From Bacteroidales bacterium (GTDB lineage Bacteria > Bacteroidota > Bacteroidia > Bacteroidales > P3), in assembly GCA_023227645.1 (NCBI GenBank), contig JALNVJ010000078.1:1-6994 (forward strand): a stretch of DNA of 6,994 nucleotides. Reading direction: 5' to 3'. Position numbers and translations under genes: made by a program. How positions within the stretch are numbered: the stretch's first letter is position 1; every line of letters starts with the position of its first letter. Shown here piece by piece: positions 1-6,966 of the stretch. The notes below the pieces were generated by a model. The model was given only the letters and a program-made list of their open reading frames with translations, had not been told where the DNA came from and searched no databases.

Positions 1-184
1 ACATTATGTTTAGTTTTATCATATCTATTTTATTGTATTATATTCATCTGAGCGGTTATTACTACTCATCAAAAAATTATACGTTTGAAATTTAGTCATT
101 CTTGGTTGGAGAATATATGATTAATATCAGATAATATGTACTTAAACTATGAAATCCATAGATATAAGAATCCAAATATAGGTA
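1..184. other. AT-rich region with no supported gene
   Basis: Sequence downstream of the lipoprotein gene up to the window edge. The longest frames are a hydrophobic 29-codon frame on the plus strand (ATG at 6, stop ending at 95) and a 24-codon frame on the minus strand; neither has family features. A weak hairpin at 147-161 (CTATG/CATAG) lies 23 nt beyond the lipoprotein stop but has no strong T run. I see no tRNA, repeat or convincing promoter here. Confidence 0.5.
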
Positions 185-769
185 TTAGTTTTTTATAAAG
201 ATAATCCAATCCCAATCTTCTGGGTTACCCATTCCTACGCTTGGAGTGTAAAGGAATAGTTTTATTGTAGCATTTGGATTTGATTCTAGATATTCCCTCA
301 CTTTTACCAAGCCTTGTACTGATGCCCATATTTGAGAGTAATCGTATTCTGTTTCGTTTGGGTTAAAAACGTTTTCATAGCCTGCACTTGGAAAAACAAT
401 GTCATTTGTAAGTACGTGTTGAAATTGATCGGCTGGTAATATATTCTGTGGTATTGAAATTTCTCCCCTACCCATCCAAATAATTGATCCATCAAAGATG
501 GTTTTATTTACTTCCTGATATATTAGTTTTATATTTCCAAAATCACCAGGTGCATTATATTGGGTTGTGATTGTAAAGGAATGATTTGGGACAGAGTATA
601 CTGTTTCTGTCCCTCCTTCAAATTCATTTGATAGATAGTCAACCTTAAGCATTAATAATTTGGAATCTGCATACTCTTCATTTCTCTCACAAGATGAAAA
701 TAATAAAGAGCTTAGACAAACAACTATTAGAATTGCAATAGGTTTGAATATTAAATTTATTTGTTTCAT
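185..769 (-). CDS. Predicted outer-membrane or surface lipoprotein, function unknown
   Basis: A 194-residue protein with a lipoprotein signal peptide. It has a basic start (MK), a hydrophobic core at about residues 6-24, and a lipobox ending at Cys27 (F24-S-S-C27). After the Cys come E28-R-N-E-E32; acidic residues just after the lipid-bearing Cys resemble the export signal that sends Bacteroidota lipoproteins to the cell surface, so a surface location is a plausible inference. The mature part is about 168 residues, has no transmembrane segment, and is rich in Tyr, Trp, Asn and Pro. It looks mostly beta-structured at first, with a possible helix near residues 148-165 (VQGLVKVREYLES), and ends in a Trp/Ile-rich strand. 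I do not recognise a named domain and assign no function. The ATG at 769 is chosen because the signal peptide begins there. It lies 66 nt after the dipeptidase gene on the same strand and may be the last gene of that operon; I found no good promoter in the gap. The reading frame looks intact. Confidence 0.85.
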   Translation of the reverse strand: MKQINLIFKPIAILIVVCLSSLLFSSCERNEEYADSKLLMLKVDYLSNEFEGGTETVYSVPNHSFTITTQYNAPGDFGNIKLIYQEVNKTIFDGSIIWMGRGEISIPQNILPADQFQHVLTNDIVFPSAGYENVFNPNETEYDYSQIWASVQGLVKVREYLESNPNATIKLFLYTPSVGMGNPEDWDWIIFIKN

Positions 770-835
770 AATCTTTTTTGTTTTTTATTGATTTAATTAC
801 TAAAGCAGAATGGTACATTCAAAATAGAAAAAAGT

Positions 836-2200
836 TTATTGCTTTGCGAATTCTTCGTAGAAATATGTTATTGTTTCTATTCCATTATAGAATTGTTCTA
901 GTGGGTAATTTTCATTTGGGGAATGGATTGCATCTGTTGATAGTCCAAAGCCCATTAGTATTGATTTTACTCCTAATATTCTTTCAAAGCCTGCTACAAT
1001 TGGTATTGAACCACCACTTCTTGTTGGCACTGGTCTCTTTCCATAGGTTCTTTCATAAGCTTTATCCGCTGCCTTATATGCTGGCATATCAATTGGTGAC
1101 ACATAAGCATATCCTCCATGAAGAGGCGTTACTTCAACCTTAACGCAGTTTGGTGCTATGCTTTCAAAATGTTTTTGAAAACGCTCTGTTATTATATTAT
1201 AGTCTTGGTCTGGAACAAGGCGAAATGATATCTTAGCATGTGCTGATGATGGAATAACTGTTTTTGCTCCTTCACCTTGGTATCCTCCCCATATTCCACA
1301 TACGTCTAATGATGGTCGTATTCCTGTTCTTTCTATTGTTGAATATCCCTTTTCTCCATAAAGCTCTTGAATATCTAATTCTTTCTTATACACTTCTTCA
1401 TTATATGGAGCCTTTGCCATTAATTCTCTTTCCTTATCTGATACAAAAACAACTTCATCATAGAATCCAGGTACTGTGATATGATTATTCTCATCACTTA
1501 GTTTGGTTATCATTTCACAAAGTATATTAATTGGATTAGCAACTGCCCCTCCGTAAAGCCCAGAATGCAGGTCTCTGTTTGGTCCTGTTACCTTAACTTC
1601 AACATATCCTAGCCCTCTTAGCCCTGTTGTGATTGAAGGAGTATCGGCTGATATCATTCCTGTGTCAGAAACAAGGATAATATCTGCTTGAAGAAGTTCT
1701 TTATGCTCTTCACAGAAAGGATAAAGAGATGGTGAGCCTATTTCTTCTTCACCCTCAAGCATAAACTTAACATTGCAAGGTAATTGGTTAGTTTTTACTA
1801 AATATTCGAAAGCTTTTGCGTGCATAAAAGATTGTCCCTTATCATCATCAGCTCCTCTTGCCCAAATCTTACCATCTTTTATAACTGGTTCAAATGGTTT
1901 TGTATTCCATAACTCTAATGGGTCAACTGGCATAACATCATAATGACCATATATCATTATAGTTTTAAGCTTAGGATCTATTATCTTTTCTGCATAAACA
2001 ACTGGATTTCCTTGTGAAGGCATTACCTCGCACTTATCTGCACCTGCTTCAAGTATAAATTTCTTCCATTGCTCTGCACAACGTATCATATCATCTTTAT
2101 GTGCTTCTATTGAAGAAATTGAAGGGATTTTTATTAGTTCAAAAAGTTCTTCTAGAAACCTATCTTTATTCGTTTCGATGTAGTTTTTAATATTATTCAT
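836..2200 (-). CDS. M20 family di-zinc dipeptidase (carnosinase/CNDP-like)
   Basis: A 454-residue cytoplasmic metallopeptidase that by homology hydrolyses dipeptides or short peptides. The full set of M20 residues is visible, in the arrangement of carnosinase-type enzymes: H86 and D88 in GHYDVMPVDP, bridging D119 in ARGADDDKG, catalytic base E152 and ligand E153 in EGEEEIGSPS, D179 in VSDTG, and H426 in DAIHSPNE. H212 in DLHSGLYGGAV matches the His that reaches into the partner subunit's active site, which fits a dimer with the dimerisation (lid) domain at about residues 195-360. Length is normal for the family. There is no signal peptide, so it probably acts on imported peptides. The ATG at 2200 follows the SPOR gene by 23 nt on the same strand, so the genes are probably co-transcribed. 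Family assignment is very firm; exact substrate (dipeptide, acetylated or amide substrate) cannot be told from sequence. Confidence 0.96.
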   Translation of the reverse strand: MNNIKNYIETNKDRFLEELFELIKIPSISSIEAHKDDMIRCAEQWKKFILEAGADKCEVMPSQGNPVVYAEKIIDPKLKTIMIYGHYDVMPVDPLELWNTKPFEPVIKDGKIWARGADDDKGQSFMHAKAFEYLVKTNQLPCNVKFMLEGEEEIGSPSLYPFCEEHKELLQADIILVSDTGMISADTPSITTGLRGLGYVEVKVTGPNRDLHSGLYGGAVANPINILCEMITKLSDENNHITVPGFYDEVVFVSDKERELMAKAPYNEEVYKKELDIQELYGEKGYSTIERTGIRPSLDVCGIWGGYQGEGAKTVIPSSAHAKISFRLVPDQDYNIITERFQKHFESIAPNCVKVEVTPLHGGYAYVSPIDMPAYKAADKAYERTYGKRPVPTRSGGSIPIVAGFERILGVKSILMGFGLSTDAIHSPNENYPLEQFYNGIETITYFYEEFAKQ

Positions 2201-2223
2201 CTTCTGTTTTAAATTATTTATTT

Positions 2224-2661
2224 TTATTCTGATTCTTCTTCATAGTACTCAGGGATAACTAAATCATCCTGAGAAAGCACTGGAAAGTTAATGTAATCTC
2301 TTATTATTGCCGCACTTGGGTATAATACTTTTAGGTGCATATACAATCCATAGGCATCTAATTTCGAAGAGTAGTCTCCACATTTTACTGTAAAGTTTGG
2401 TTCTTCAAAAAACACATAAGCTCTTAAATCGGGGAAAGCAGTTGCTATTTCATCTCTTAAATCAAAAGCATTTTGCTTTGATCCAGCTCCAGTAAATACT
2501 CCTATCTTGATTCTGTATCCAGGCGAAGATCTAGCAATTTCATTAAATGTTATATGTTGTTCTAATATTGTTTGTAATCGTCCATCTGCAATAACTTCAA
2601 CTTGAGCCATTGATGAGATTGCCAACATTGATAGGATGGAGAATATTATAAATTTTTTCAT
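2224..2661 (-). CDS. Secreted SPOR-domain protein
   Basis: A 145-residue exported protein. Residues 1-19 form a signal peptide (MKK, then a hydrophobic stretch, ending SSMA) with likely cleavage before Gln20, a common pattern in this phylum. Residues about 48-124 look like a SPOR domain: a first half with YRIKIGVF and a following helix, then a second half with FTVKCGDY and a helix, matching the usual repeated strand-helix pattern. SPOR domains bind glycan strands lacking stem peptides at division sites, so a periplasmic peptidoglycan-binding role is likely. The tail (residues 132-145) is acidic. The frame is open back to an ATG at 2715, but that would add 18 residues before the signal peptide and overlap the stress-protein gene; the start at 2661, whose MKK fits a signal peptide, is preferred. 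It lies 16 nt after the stress-protein gene and 23 nt before the dipeptidase gene, so an operon is likely. Its exact division or envelope role is unknown. Confidence 0.85.
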   Translation of the reverse strand: MKKFIIFSILSMLAISSMAQVEVIADGRLQTILEQHITFNEIARSSPGYRIKIGVFTGAGSKQNAFDLRDEIATAFPDLRAYVFFEEPNFTVKCGDYSSKLDAYGLYMHLKVLYPSAAIIRDYINFPVLSQDDLVIPEYYEEESE

Positions 2662-2677
2662 TCTTAATAGATAGACT

Positions 2678-3499
2678 TTATTTTGCTGCTCCGTGAAGCT
2701 GAACAGCTGGAACAATTAAAATTGGTAATGGTGAAAGGTTAATCATTTGTTGGGAATATGGCCCTAAGAAAAGCATATTTGAGATTGTTTTTTCTTGTTC
2801 TGTCATAACAACAATTAAGTCGGCATTCATATTCTTTGCATATTCAATTGTAGATGTTGTATTATTTTCTGCATCTACATAATCTACGGTATGCGGTAAG
2901 GAATGTTTGGTTAAAAATGTTTCAACACTCTTAACATAACCTACAACCTCATTTCTTACTGTTTTAACTTTTGTTGTTTGAACTCCAAGAACACAGATAT
3001 GCGATTGAGGGAACATCTTTGCAAACTCAATTGTCCAAGGCACCTTTTGTCTGGTGTCTCTTGAGGAATCGATTGGTAGAACAATTTTCTCAAGATGCTT
3101 ATCAAAATTAAATGTTTCTCTAACTATTAAAACTGGAGTCTCGCATTCGGTTACTATTTTGAAAGTATTTTGTCCAGCATATTTTTCATCAAAACCTCCT
3201 CTTCCGTGAGCCCCAATAACAATTAGATCAGGTTTTTCAGTTTTAGCTAAATTTGCTATGCCTTGGTAAACTTTACCAGTGCAAATTATATATGAAATTT
3301 TCTTTCCATTAAGTTTTGGAGTATATGCTATGGAAATATCTTGAAGTTGTTTTTGTGCGTCTGCTCTATCTAGTTCCTTGGTTTCAACCCAAGCCAATAA
3401 AATATCCGCCCCTGTTCTATTTGCTATATCGACTGCAAGTTTTAATGCTATCATTGATGAGTTAGAAAAATCTATTCCAACTATAATCTGAGACATCAT
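2678..3499 (-). CDS. Tandem-domain universal stress protein (UspA family)
   Basis: A 273-residue cytoplasmic protein made of two UspA domains, at about residues 3-127 and 136-264. Domain 1 opens with IIVGIDFSNSS and has the nucleotide-binding loop G96-AH-G99-(9 residues)-G109, followed by TPVLIV. The usual Ser/Thr after the last Gly is Gln110 here, so ATP binding is probable but not certain. Domain 2 opens with KIVLPIDSS and ends LPILIV. It has lost the first two Gly of the loop (VMTEQEK at 231-237) and keeps only G246-PYS, so it is probably a non-binding partner domain. Such proteins are linked to stress survival, but the specific role is unknown. Two adjacent ATGs (3499 and 3496) are possible starts; they differ by one residue. 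It is the first gene of the leftward block, with a well-matched promoter at 3595-3626 and a leader of about 90 nt. Confidence 0.94.
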   Translation of the reverse strand: MMSQIIVGIDFSNSSMIALKLAVDIANRTGADILLAWVETKELDRADAQKQLQDISIAYTPKLNGKKISYIICTGKVYQGIANLAKTEKPDLIVIGAHGRGGFDEKYAGQNTFKIVTECETPVLIVRETFNFDKHLEKIVLPIDSSRDTRQKVPWTIEFAKMFPQSHICVLGVQTTKVKTVRNEVVGYVKSVETFLTKHSLPHTVDYVDAENNTTSTIEYAKNMNADLIVVMTEQEKTISNMLFLGPYSQQMINLSPLPILIVPAVQLHGAAK

Positions 3500-3532
3500 A
3501 ATATTTAAGTTTTAAATTAATAATCAAAATTA

Positions 3533-3565
3533 TTGCCTGCTTAAATTAGAAAATTATTACTTTTG
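3533..3565 (+). promoter_or_regulatory. Predicted promoter of the ruvB-hutH-ygiQ operon
   Basis: TTG (3533-3535), 22 nt, then TACTTTTG (3558-3565), an exact match to the Bacteroidota TAnnTTTG box within the accepted spacing. Transcription would start near 3570, giving a leader of about 77 nt before ruvB. It faces the leftward promoter at 3595-3626, so the two transcripts would overlap at their 5' ends. The -33 part is only a TTG, so it is the weaker half. Confidence 0.5.
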
Positions 3566-3586
3566 CAGATATAATTAACCTAATTA

Positions 3587-3601
3587 ATATTTGGCAAATA
3601 T
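3587..3601. repeat. Short perfect inverted repeat over the leftward -7 box
   Basis: ATATTTG, one central G, then CAAATAT: two perfect 7-bp arms. It covers the predicted leftward start site and most of its -7 box, where a repressor could act. It is short, AT-rich and partly built from the promoter motif itself, so chance is a real alternative. Confidence 0.3.
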
Positions 3602-3626
3602 AAGTATTGTTGTCATTAAATGCAAA
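3595..3626 (-). promoter_or_regulatory. Predicted promoter of the leftward stress-protein operon
   Basis: Read leftward, TTTG (3626-3623) is followed by 20 nt and then TATATTTG (3602-3595). This matches the Bacteroidota primary-sigma consensus of TTG or TTTG about 17-23 nt before TAnnTTTG. Transcription would start near 3590, leaving a leader of about 90 nt before the stress-protein ATG. A second leftward -7-like box, TAATTTTG at 3532-3525, has no TTG at the right distance and is less likely. This is a motif call only, without start-site data. Confidence 0.55.
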
Positions 3627-3646
3627 TTATTTACTAATTATTTAAT

Positions 3647-4687
3647 ATGAACGAAAATTTAGATCCGAATTCGGAAAGATTAAATAACAATGAAAAAGAC
3701 TTTGAAAGAGCTCTAAGACCTTTACGCTTTGATAGTTTCGTAGGACAACCTCAGATTATTGAGAACTTAAAAATATTTGTTCAAGCAACAAAAGAAAGGG
3801 GAGAAAGCTTAGATCATGTTCTATTGCATGGACCACCTGGACTGGGGAAAACAACACTTTCTTATATCATTGCGAATGAGCTTGGAGTTAATCTTAAATT
3901 GACTTCCGGGCCTGTTTTAGAAAAACCAGGTGAACTGGCAGGAATTCTAACAAATTTAGAAGAAAATGATGTTCTTTTTATAGATGAAATTCACCGTTTA
4001 AGTCCTGTTGTTGAAGAATATCTATATTCAGCAATGGAGGATTATAAGATTGATATATTAATTGAATCTGGTCCAAATGCAAGAAGTGTTCAAATTGCTC
4101 TTAATCCATTCACTCTAATTGGTGCAACAACTCGTTCTGGACTACTAACTGCTCCTCTAAGATCAAGATTTGGAATTACTTCTCGTCTACAATATTATAA
4201 TCACAACACACTTAACCAAATAATAAAACGTTCTGCTAATATATTAAACACTCCTATTGAAGATGATGCTTCATTTGAAATTGCCAGAAGAAGCAGAGGA
4301 ACACCCCGTATTGCAAATTTACTTTTAAGAAGAGTAAGAGATTTTGCTCAAATTAAGGGAGATGGAAATATCACAATTGAAATTGCTCAAATGGCACTTA
4401 TAGCTCTTAATGTTGATAAGCATGGTTTGGATGAAATGGACAACAGAATACTTTCTTCAATAATTGAAAAATTTAAGGGAGGGCCTGTTGGAATTACAAC
4501 AATTGCAACAGCTGTTGGAGAAGATGCAGGAACAATTGAAGAGGTTTATGAACCATTTCTAATTCAAGAGGGATTTTTAATGCGAACATCAAGAGGACGA
4601 GAAGCAACAGCATTAGCTTATAAACATTTAGGCAAGAATTATATCGACAGAACTGGTATGATAAACTTATTTGACACAGATAAATAA
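3647..4687 (+). CDS. ruvB: RuvB, Holliday-junction branch-migration DNA helicase
   Basis: A full-length, 346-residue RuvB, the hexameric AAA+ motor that with RuvA moves Holliday junctions during recombinational repair for RuvC to cut. Key parts are visible: the N-terminal LRPLRFDSFVGQ; Walker A GPPGLGKT (62-69, K68); Walker B FIDEIH (111-116, D113); sensor 1 GATTR (159-163); arginine finger R174 in LRSRFG; sensor 2 SRGTPRIAN (216-224); and the C-terminal winged-helix DNA-binding domain from about residue 258 (GLDEMDNRIL, GGPVGITTIA, EPFLIQEGFL, TSRGREAT). The hairpin region at about 130-152 is where RuvA docks in known homologues. The ATG at 3647 gives the usual short N-terminal extension. 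It is the first gene of the rightward block; ruvA and ruvC are not adjacent. hutH starts 25 nt after its stop. All catalytic residues are present. Confidence 0.98.
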   Translation: MNENLDPNSERLNNNEKDFERALRPLRFDSFVGQPQIIENLKIFVQATKERGESLDHVLLHGPPGLGKTTLSYIIANELGVNLKLTSGPVLEKPGELAGILTNLEENDVLFIDEIHRLSPVVEEYLYSAMEDYKIDILIESGPNARSVQIALNPFTLIGATTRSGLLTAPLRSRFGITSRLQYYNHNTLNQIIKRSANILNTPIEDDASFEIARRSRGTPRIANLLLRRVRDFAQIKGDGNITIEIAQMALIALNVDKHGLDEMDNRILSSIIEKFKGGPVGITTIATAVGEDAGTIEEVYEPFLIQEGFLMRTSRGREATALAYKHLGKNYIDRTGMINLFDTDK

Positions 4688-4712
4688 TAAACAAAATAAA
4701 ACAAATACAATA

Positions 4713-6218
4713 ATGACTACACACAAAATTAGTACTAAGCATTTAACTCTTAAACAAGTTGAAAATATATTAAATTCTAATATAAAATTAGAATTATCGG
4801 AAGATGCTAAAAGCAGAATAAATAAATGCAGAGAGTATCTTGACCAAAAAACTCAAAATGAAGAAGAACCAATTTATGGAGTAACAACTGGATTTGGTTC
4901 TTTGTGTAATATTTCAATAAGCAAAGAACAACTTTCACAACTTCAAAAGAATTTAGTAATGTCTCATGCTTGTGGTATGGGAGAAGAAGTTCCAGAAGAA
5001 ATTGTTCGCCTAATGTTATTGAACAAAATCCAATCAATTTCTTATGGACATTCGGGAGCACAACTACAAACTGTAGAAAGATTAATTGCTTTCTTTAATG
5101 AAGGAATTTATCCAGTTGTTTACCAACAAGGTTCACTTGGAGCTTCAGGCGATTTAGCTCCACTTGCTCATATGTGCTTACCCCTACTTGATCTTGGAGA
5201 AGTAAATTTCCAAGGAGAGAGATATAGTGCTAAAGAAATAAATAAGAAATTCGGATTTGAGCCAATTGAATTAGAATCAAAAGAAGGATTAGCATTATTA
5301 AACGGAACTCAATTTATGAGTGCTTATGCGGTTTGGAGCGTATTAAAAGCTCAAAAACTATCTTTCCTTGCTGACTTAATTATGTCTGTTTCTTTAGATG
5401 CTTTTGACGGAAGAATTGAACCTTTCTTTGCTCCTGTTCATGAAGTTAGACCACATCAAGGTCAAATAGATACTGCAATAAATGTAAGAGAGTTTTTGGA
5501 AGGAAGTGAAATAATTAAACAAAAGAAACAACATGTTCAAGATCCTTATTCATTCCGTTGTACTCCTCAAGTTCATGGTGCTTCTAAGGATGCAATTGGT
5601 TGGGTTGCAAGCATTGTTACTACTGAAATCAACTCTGTAACCGACAACCCTACAGTTTTCCCTGATTTGGATGTTGTTGTTTCGGCTGGAAACTTCCACG
5701 GACAACCTCTTGCAATCAATCTTGACTATTTAGCAATTGCTGTTGCAGAACTTGGCTCTATATCAGAAAGAAGAACATACCAATTAATTGGAGGTAAAAG
5801 AGATCTTCCATCATTCTTGGTTGCTAATCCCGGTTTAAATTCAGGATTTATGATTCCTCAGTATTGCCAAGCTTCAATTGTGTCTCAATCAAAACAATTA
5901 TGTACTCCTGCATCTGTTGACACCATCGACTCTTCACAAGGACAAGAAGATCATGTTTCTTTTGGTTCAAATGCAGCAACAAAACTATATAGGGTTATTA
6001 ATAATACAGAAAGCATTCTTGCTATTGAATTATTTAATGCAGTTCAAGCTCTTGATTTTAGAAAGAAACAAACTGGACTAAAATCATCTCCTGTTATCGA
6101 GTCTTTTGTTGAAGAATATCGTAAAGATGTGAATTTTGTTCAGGAAGATGAAATAATGTACACCCTAATGCAAAAAAGTGTTGAATTTATTAACAACATA
6201 ATGATTGTTGAAGAATAG
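4713..6218 (+). CDS. hutH: Histidine ammonia-lyase (histidase)
   Basis: A 501-residue cytoplasmic enzyme converting L-histidine to trans-urocanate and ammonia, the first step of histidine breakdown. The self-forming MIO cofactor triad is A144-S145-G146 in GSLGASGDLAP. Active-site residues of bacterial histidase are present: Y55 (IYGVTTGFG), H85 (MSHACGMG), N197 (LLNGTQ), Y279 and R282 (DPYSFRC), F328 (GNFHG) and E412 (GQEDHVS). The Glu in QEDH separates histidases from related tyrosine and phenylalanine ammonia-lyases, which usually have NQD there, so histidine is the favoured substrate. Length is normal. The frame is open back to a TTG at 4671 inside ruvB, but the ATG at 4713 gives the standard N-terminus (KISTKHLTLKQVENIL) and is chosen. 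It lies 25 nt after ruvB and 1 nt before ygiQ, so co-transcription is likely. No other hut gene lies in the window. Confidence 0.95.
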   Translation: MTTHKISTKHLTLKQVENILNSNIKLELSEDAKSRINKCREYLDQKTQNEEEPIYGVTTGFGSLCNISISKEQLSQLQKNLVMSHACGMGEEVPEEIVRLMLLNKIQSISYGHSGAQLQTVERLIAFFNEGIYPVVYQQGSLGASGDLAPLAHMCLPLLDLGEVNFQGERYSAKEINKKFGFEPIELESKEGLALLNGTQFMSAYAVWSVLKAQKLSFLADLIMSVSLDAFDGRIEPFFAPVHEVRPHQGQIDTAINVREFLEGSEIIKQKKQHVQDPYSFRCTPQVHGASKDAIGWVASIVTTEINSVTDNPTVFPDLDVVVSAGNFHGQPLAINLDYLAIAVAELGSISERRTYQLIGGKRDLPSFLVANPGLNSGFMIPQYCQASIVSQSKQLCTPASVDTIDSSQGQEDHVSFGSNAATKLYRVINNTESILAIELFNAVQALDFRKKQTGLKSSPVIESFVEEYRKDVNFVQEDEIMYTLMQKSVEFINNIMIVEE

Positions 6219-6219
6219 A

Positions 6220-6966
6220 ATGGCTTTTCTTCCTACTACTAAAAAAGAAGTTGACAAGCTTGGGTGGGATTATATAGATATCATTATAATAAGTGGTGAT
6301 GCCTATGTTGACCACCCTAGTTTTGGCCATGCAGTTATTGCTCGAACTCTTGAAAAAGAAGGATACAGGGTTGCAATTATTCCTCAACCCAATTGGAGGG
6401 ATGACCTAAGAGATTTTAAAAAACTAGGAGCCCCACGTCTTTTCTTTGGTGTTAGTTCGGGAGTTATGGACTCAATGGTCAACCACTACACTGCACTCAA
6501 ACGTATTAGGAGCGATGACGCCTACACTCCTAATGGGGAAGCAGGATACAGACCAGACTATGCAACAACTGTATATTCTAATATTCTTAAAGAAATTTAT
6601 CCTCAAACACCAATAATTATTGGAGGTATTGAAGCCTCAATGAGGAGAAATGTTCATTATGATTATTGGAGTGAAACTCTAAAACCTTCAATCCTTATTG
6701 AAAGTAAAGCCGATATTTTGGTCTATGGTATGGGAGAAAAAATTATTGTTGAGATTGCAAAACTCCTTAATGAGGGTATAAAAATAAGTGATATTAATAA
6801 TATCAATCAAATTGCATATATCACCAAGGATATTCCTGTTGAAAATAAATGGGAAACAATTGAACTCCCCTCCTATGATGATTGTTTGACAAGTAAACAA
6901 AAACAAGCAAAATCAATTTTCCAAATTGAAACAACTTCTAATAAGATTATTGGAGTGAAACTCTAA
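6220..6966 (+). CDS. ygiQ: YgiQ family radical SAM protein, N-terminal part only
   Basis: The N-terminal domain (about 241 genuine residues) of a YgiQ/UPF0313 radical SAM protein, a family usually over 600 residues long whose function is not established. Typical segments are visible: FLPTTKKEVDKLGWDYIDI, GDAYVDHPSFGHA, GYRVAIIPQPNW, FFGVSSGVMDSMVNHYTA, GEAGYRPDYAT, PIIIGGIEASMRR, YDYWSETLKPSILIESKAD and YGMGE. The CxxxCxxC cluster that would hold the iron-sulfur cluster comes later and is absent. From 6945 the sequence is an out-of-frame copy of 6661-6710, so the last residues (about IIGVKL) and the stop at 6964-6966 are probably not real; the true gene should continue past the window. The ATG at 6220 is chosen over an in-frame TTG at 6205 inside hutH because it gives the family N-terminus (MAFLPTT). 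It starts 1 nt after the hutH stop, suggesting translational coupling. Confidence 0.92.
   Translation: MAFLPTTKKEVDKLGWDYIDIIIISGDAYVDHPSFGHAVIARTLEKEGYRVAIIPQPNWRDDLRDFKKLGAPRLFFGVSSGVMDSMVNHYTALKRIRSDDAYTPNGEAGYRPDYATTVYSNILKEIYPQTPIIIGGIEASMRRNVHYDYWSETLKPSILIESKADILVYGMGEKIIVEIAKLLNEGIKISDINNINQIAYITKDIPVENKWETIELPSYDDCLTSKQKQAKSIFQIETTSNKIIGVKL
6661..6710 (+). repeat. 50-nt direct repeat, in-frame copy inside ygiQ
   Basis: Begins GATTATTGGAGTGAAACTC and is identical over 50 nt to 6945-6994. In this copy it reads in frame as D148 to A164 (DYWSETLKPSILIESKA), a conserved stretch of the YgiQ family, so this is the genuine copy. The base before it (T at 6660) differs from the base before the other copy (A at 6944). 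Confidence 0.95.

Noticed and set aside
80..87. TACGTTTG, an exact TAnnTTTG box on the plus strand
   Set aside because: There is no TTG 17-23 nt upstream and no rightward gene follows; it would run into the opposing lipoprotein gene.
6..95. Hydrophobic 29-codon plus-strand frame at the left edge (ATG at 6), possible small membrane peptide or gene end
   Set aside because: It is short, AT-rich sequence favours hydrophobic codons by chance, no start signal is visible, and no family is recognisable.
147..161. Hairpin CTATG/CATAG beyond the lipoprotein stop as a terminator
   Set aside because: Only 5 bp, few GC pairs and no clear T run; too weak to call a terminator.
173..180. TATATTTG box on the minus strand, same octamer as in the stress-protein promoter
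   Set aside because: The nearest TTG is 26 nt away, outside the usual spacing, and no leftward gene is seen before the window edge. It could matter if a gene starts beyond the edge.
2662..2715. Longer start for the SPOR protein, adding 18 residues
   Set aside because: It would overlap the stress-protein gene and place 18 extra residues before an otherwise normal signal peptide.
3525..3532. Second leftward -7 box TAATTTTG before the stress-protein gene
   Set aside because: No TTG lies at the required distance; the promoter at 3595-3626 is a better match.
4671..4712. Upstream TTG start for HutH overlapping ruvB
   Set aside because: The added residues are low-complexity Asn/Lys/Thr and not part of the histidase family; the ATG at 4713 gives the normal N-terminus.
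4713..6218. Tyrosine ammonia-lyase, as in flexirubin-type pigment clusters of this phylum
   Set aside because: The QEDH segment with E412 and the overall motif set fit histidase; tyrosine lyases usually have NQD there, and no pigment genes are nearby. The SH pair at 84-85 alone would not decide it.
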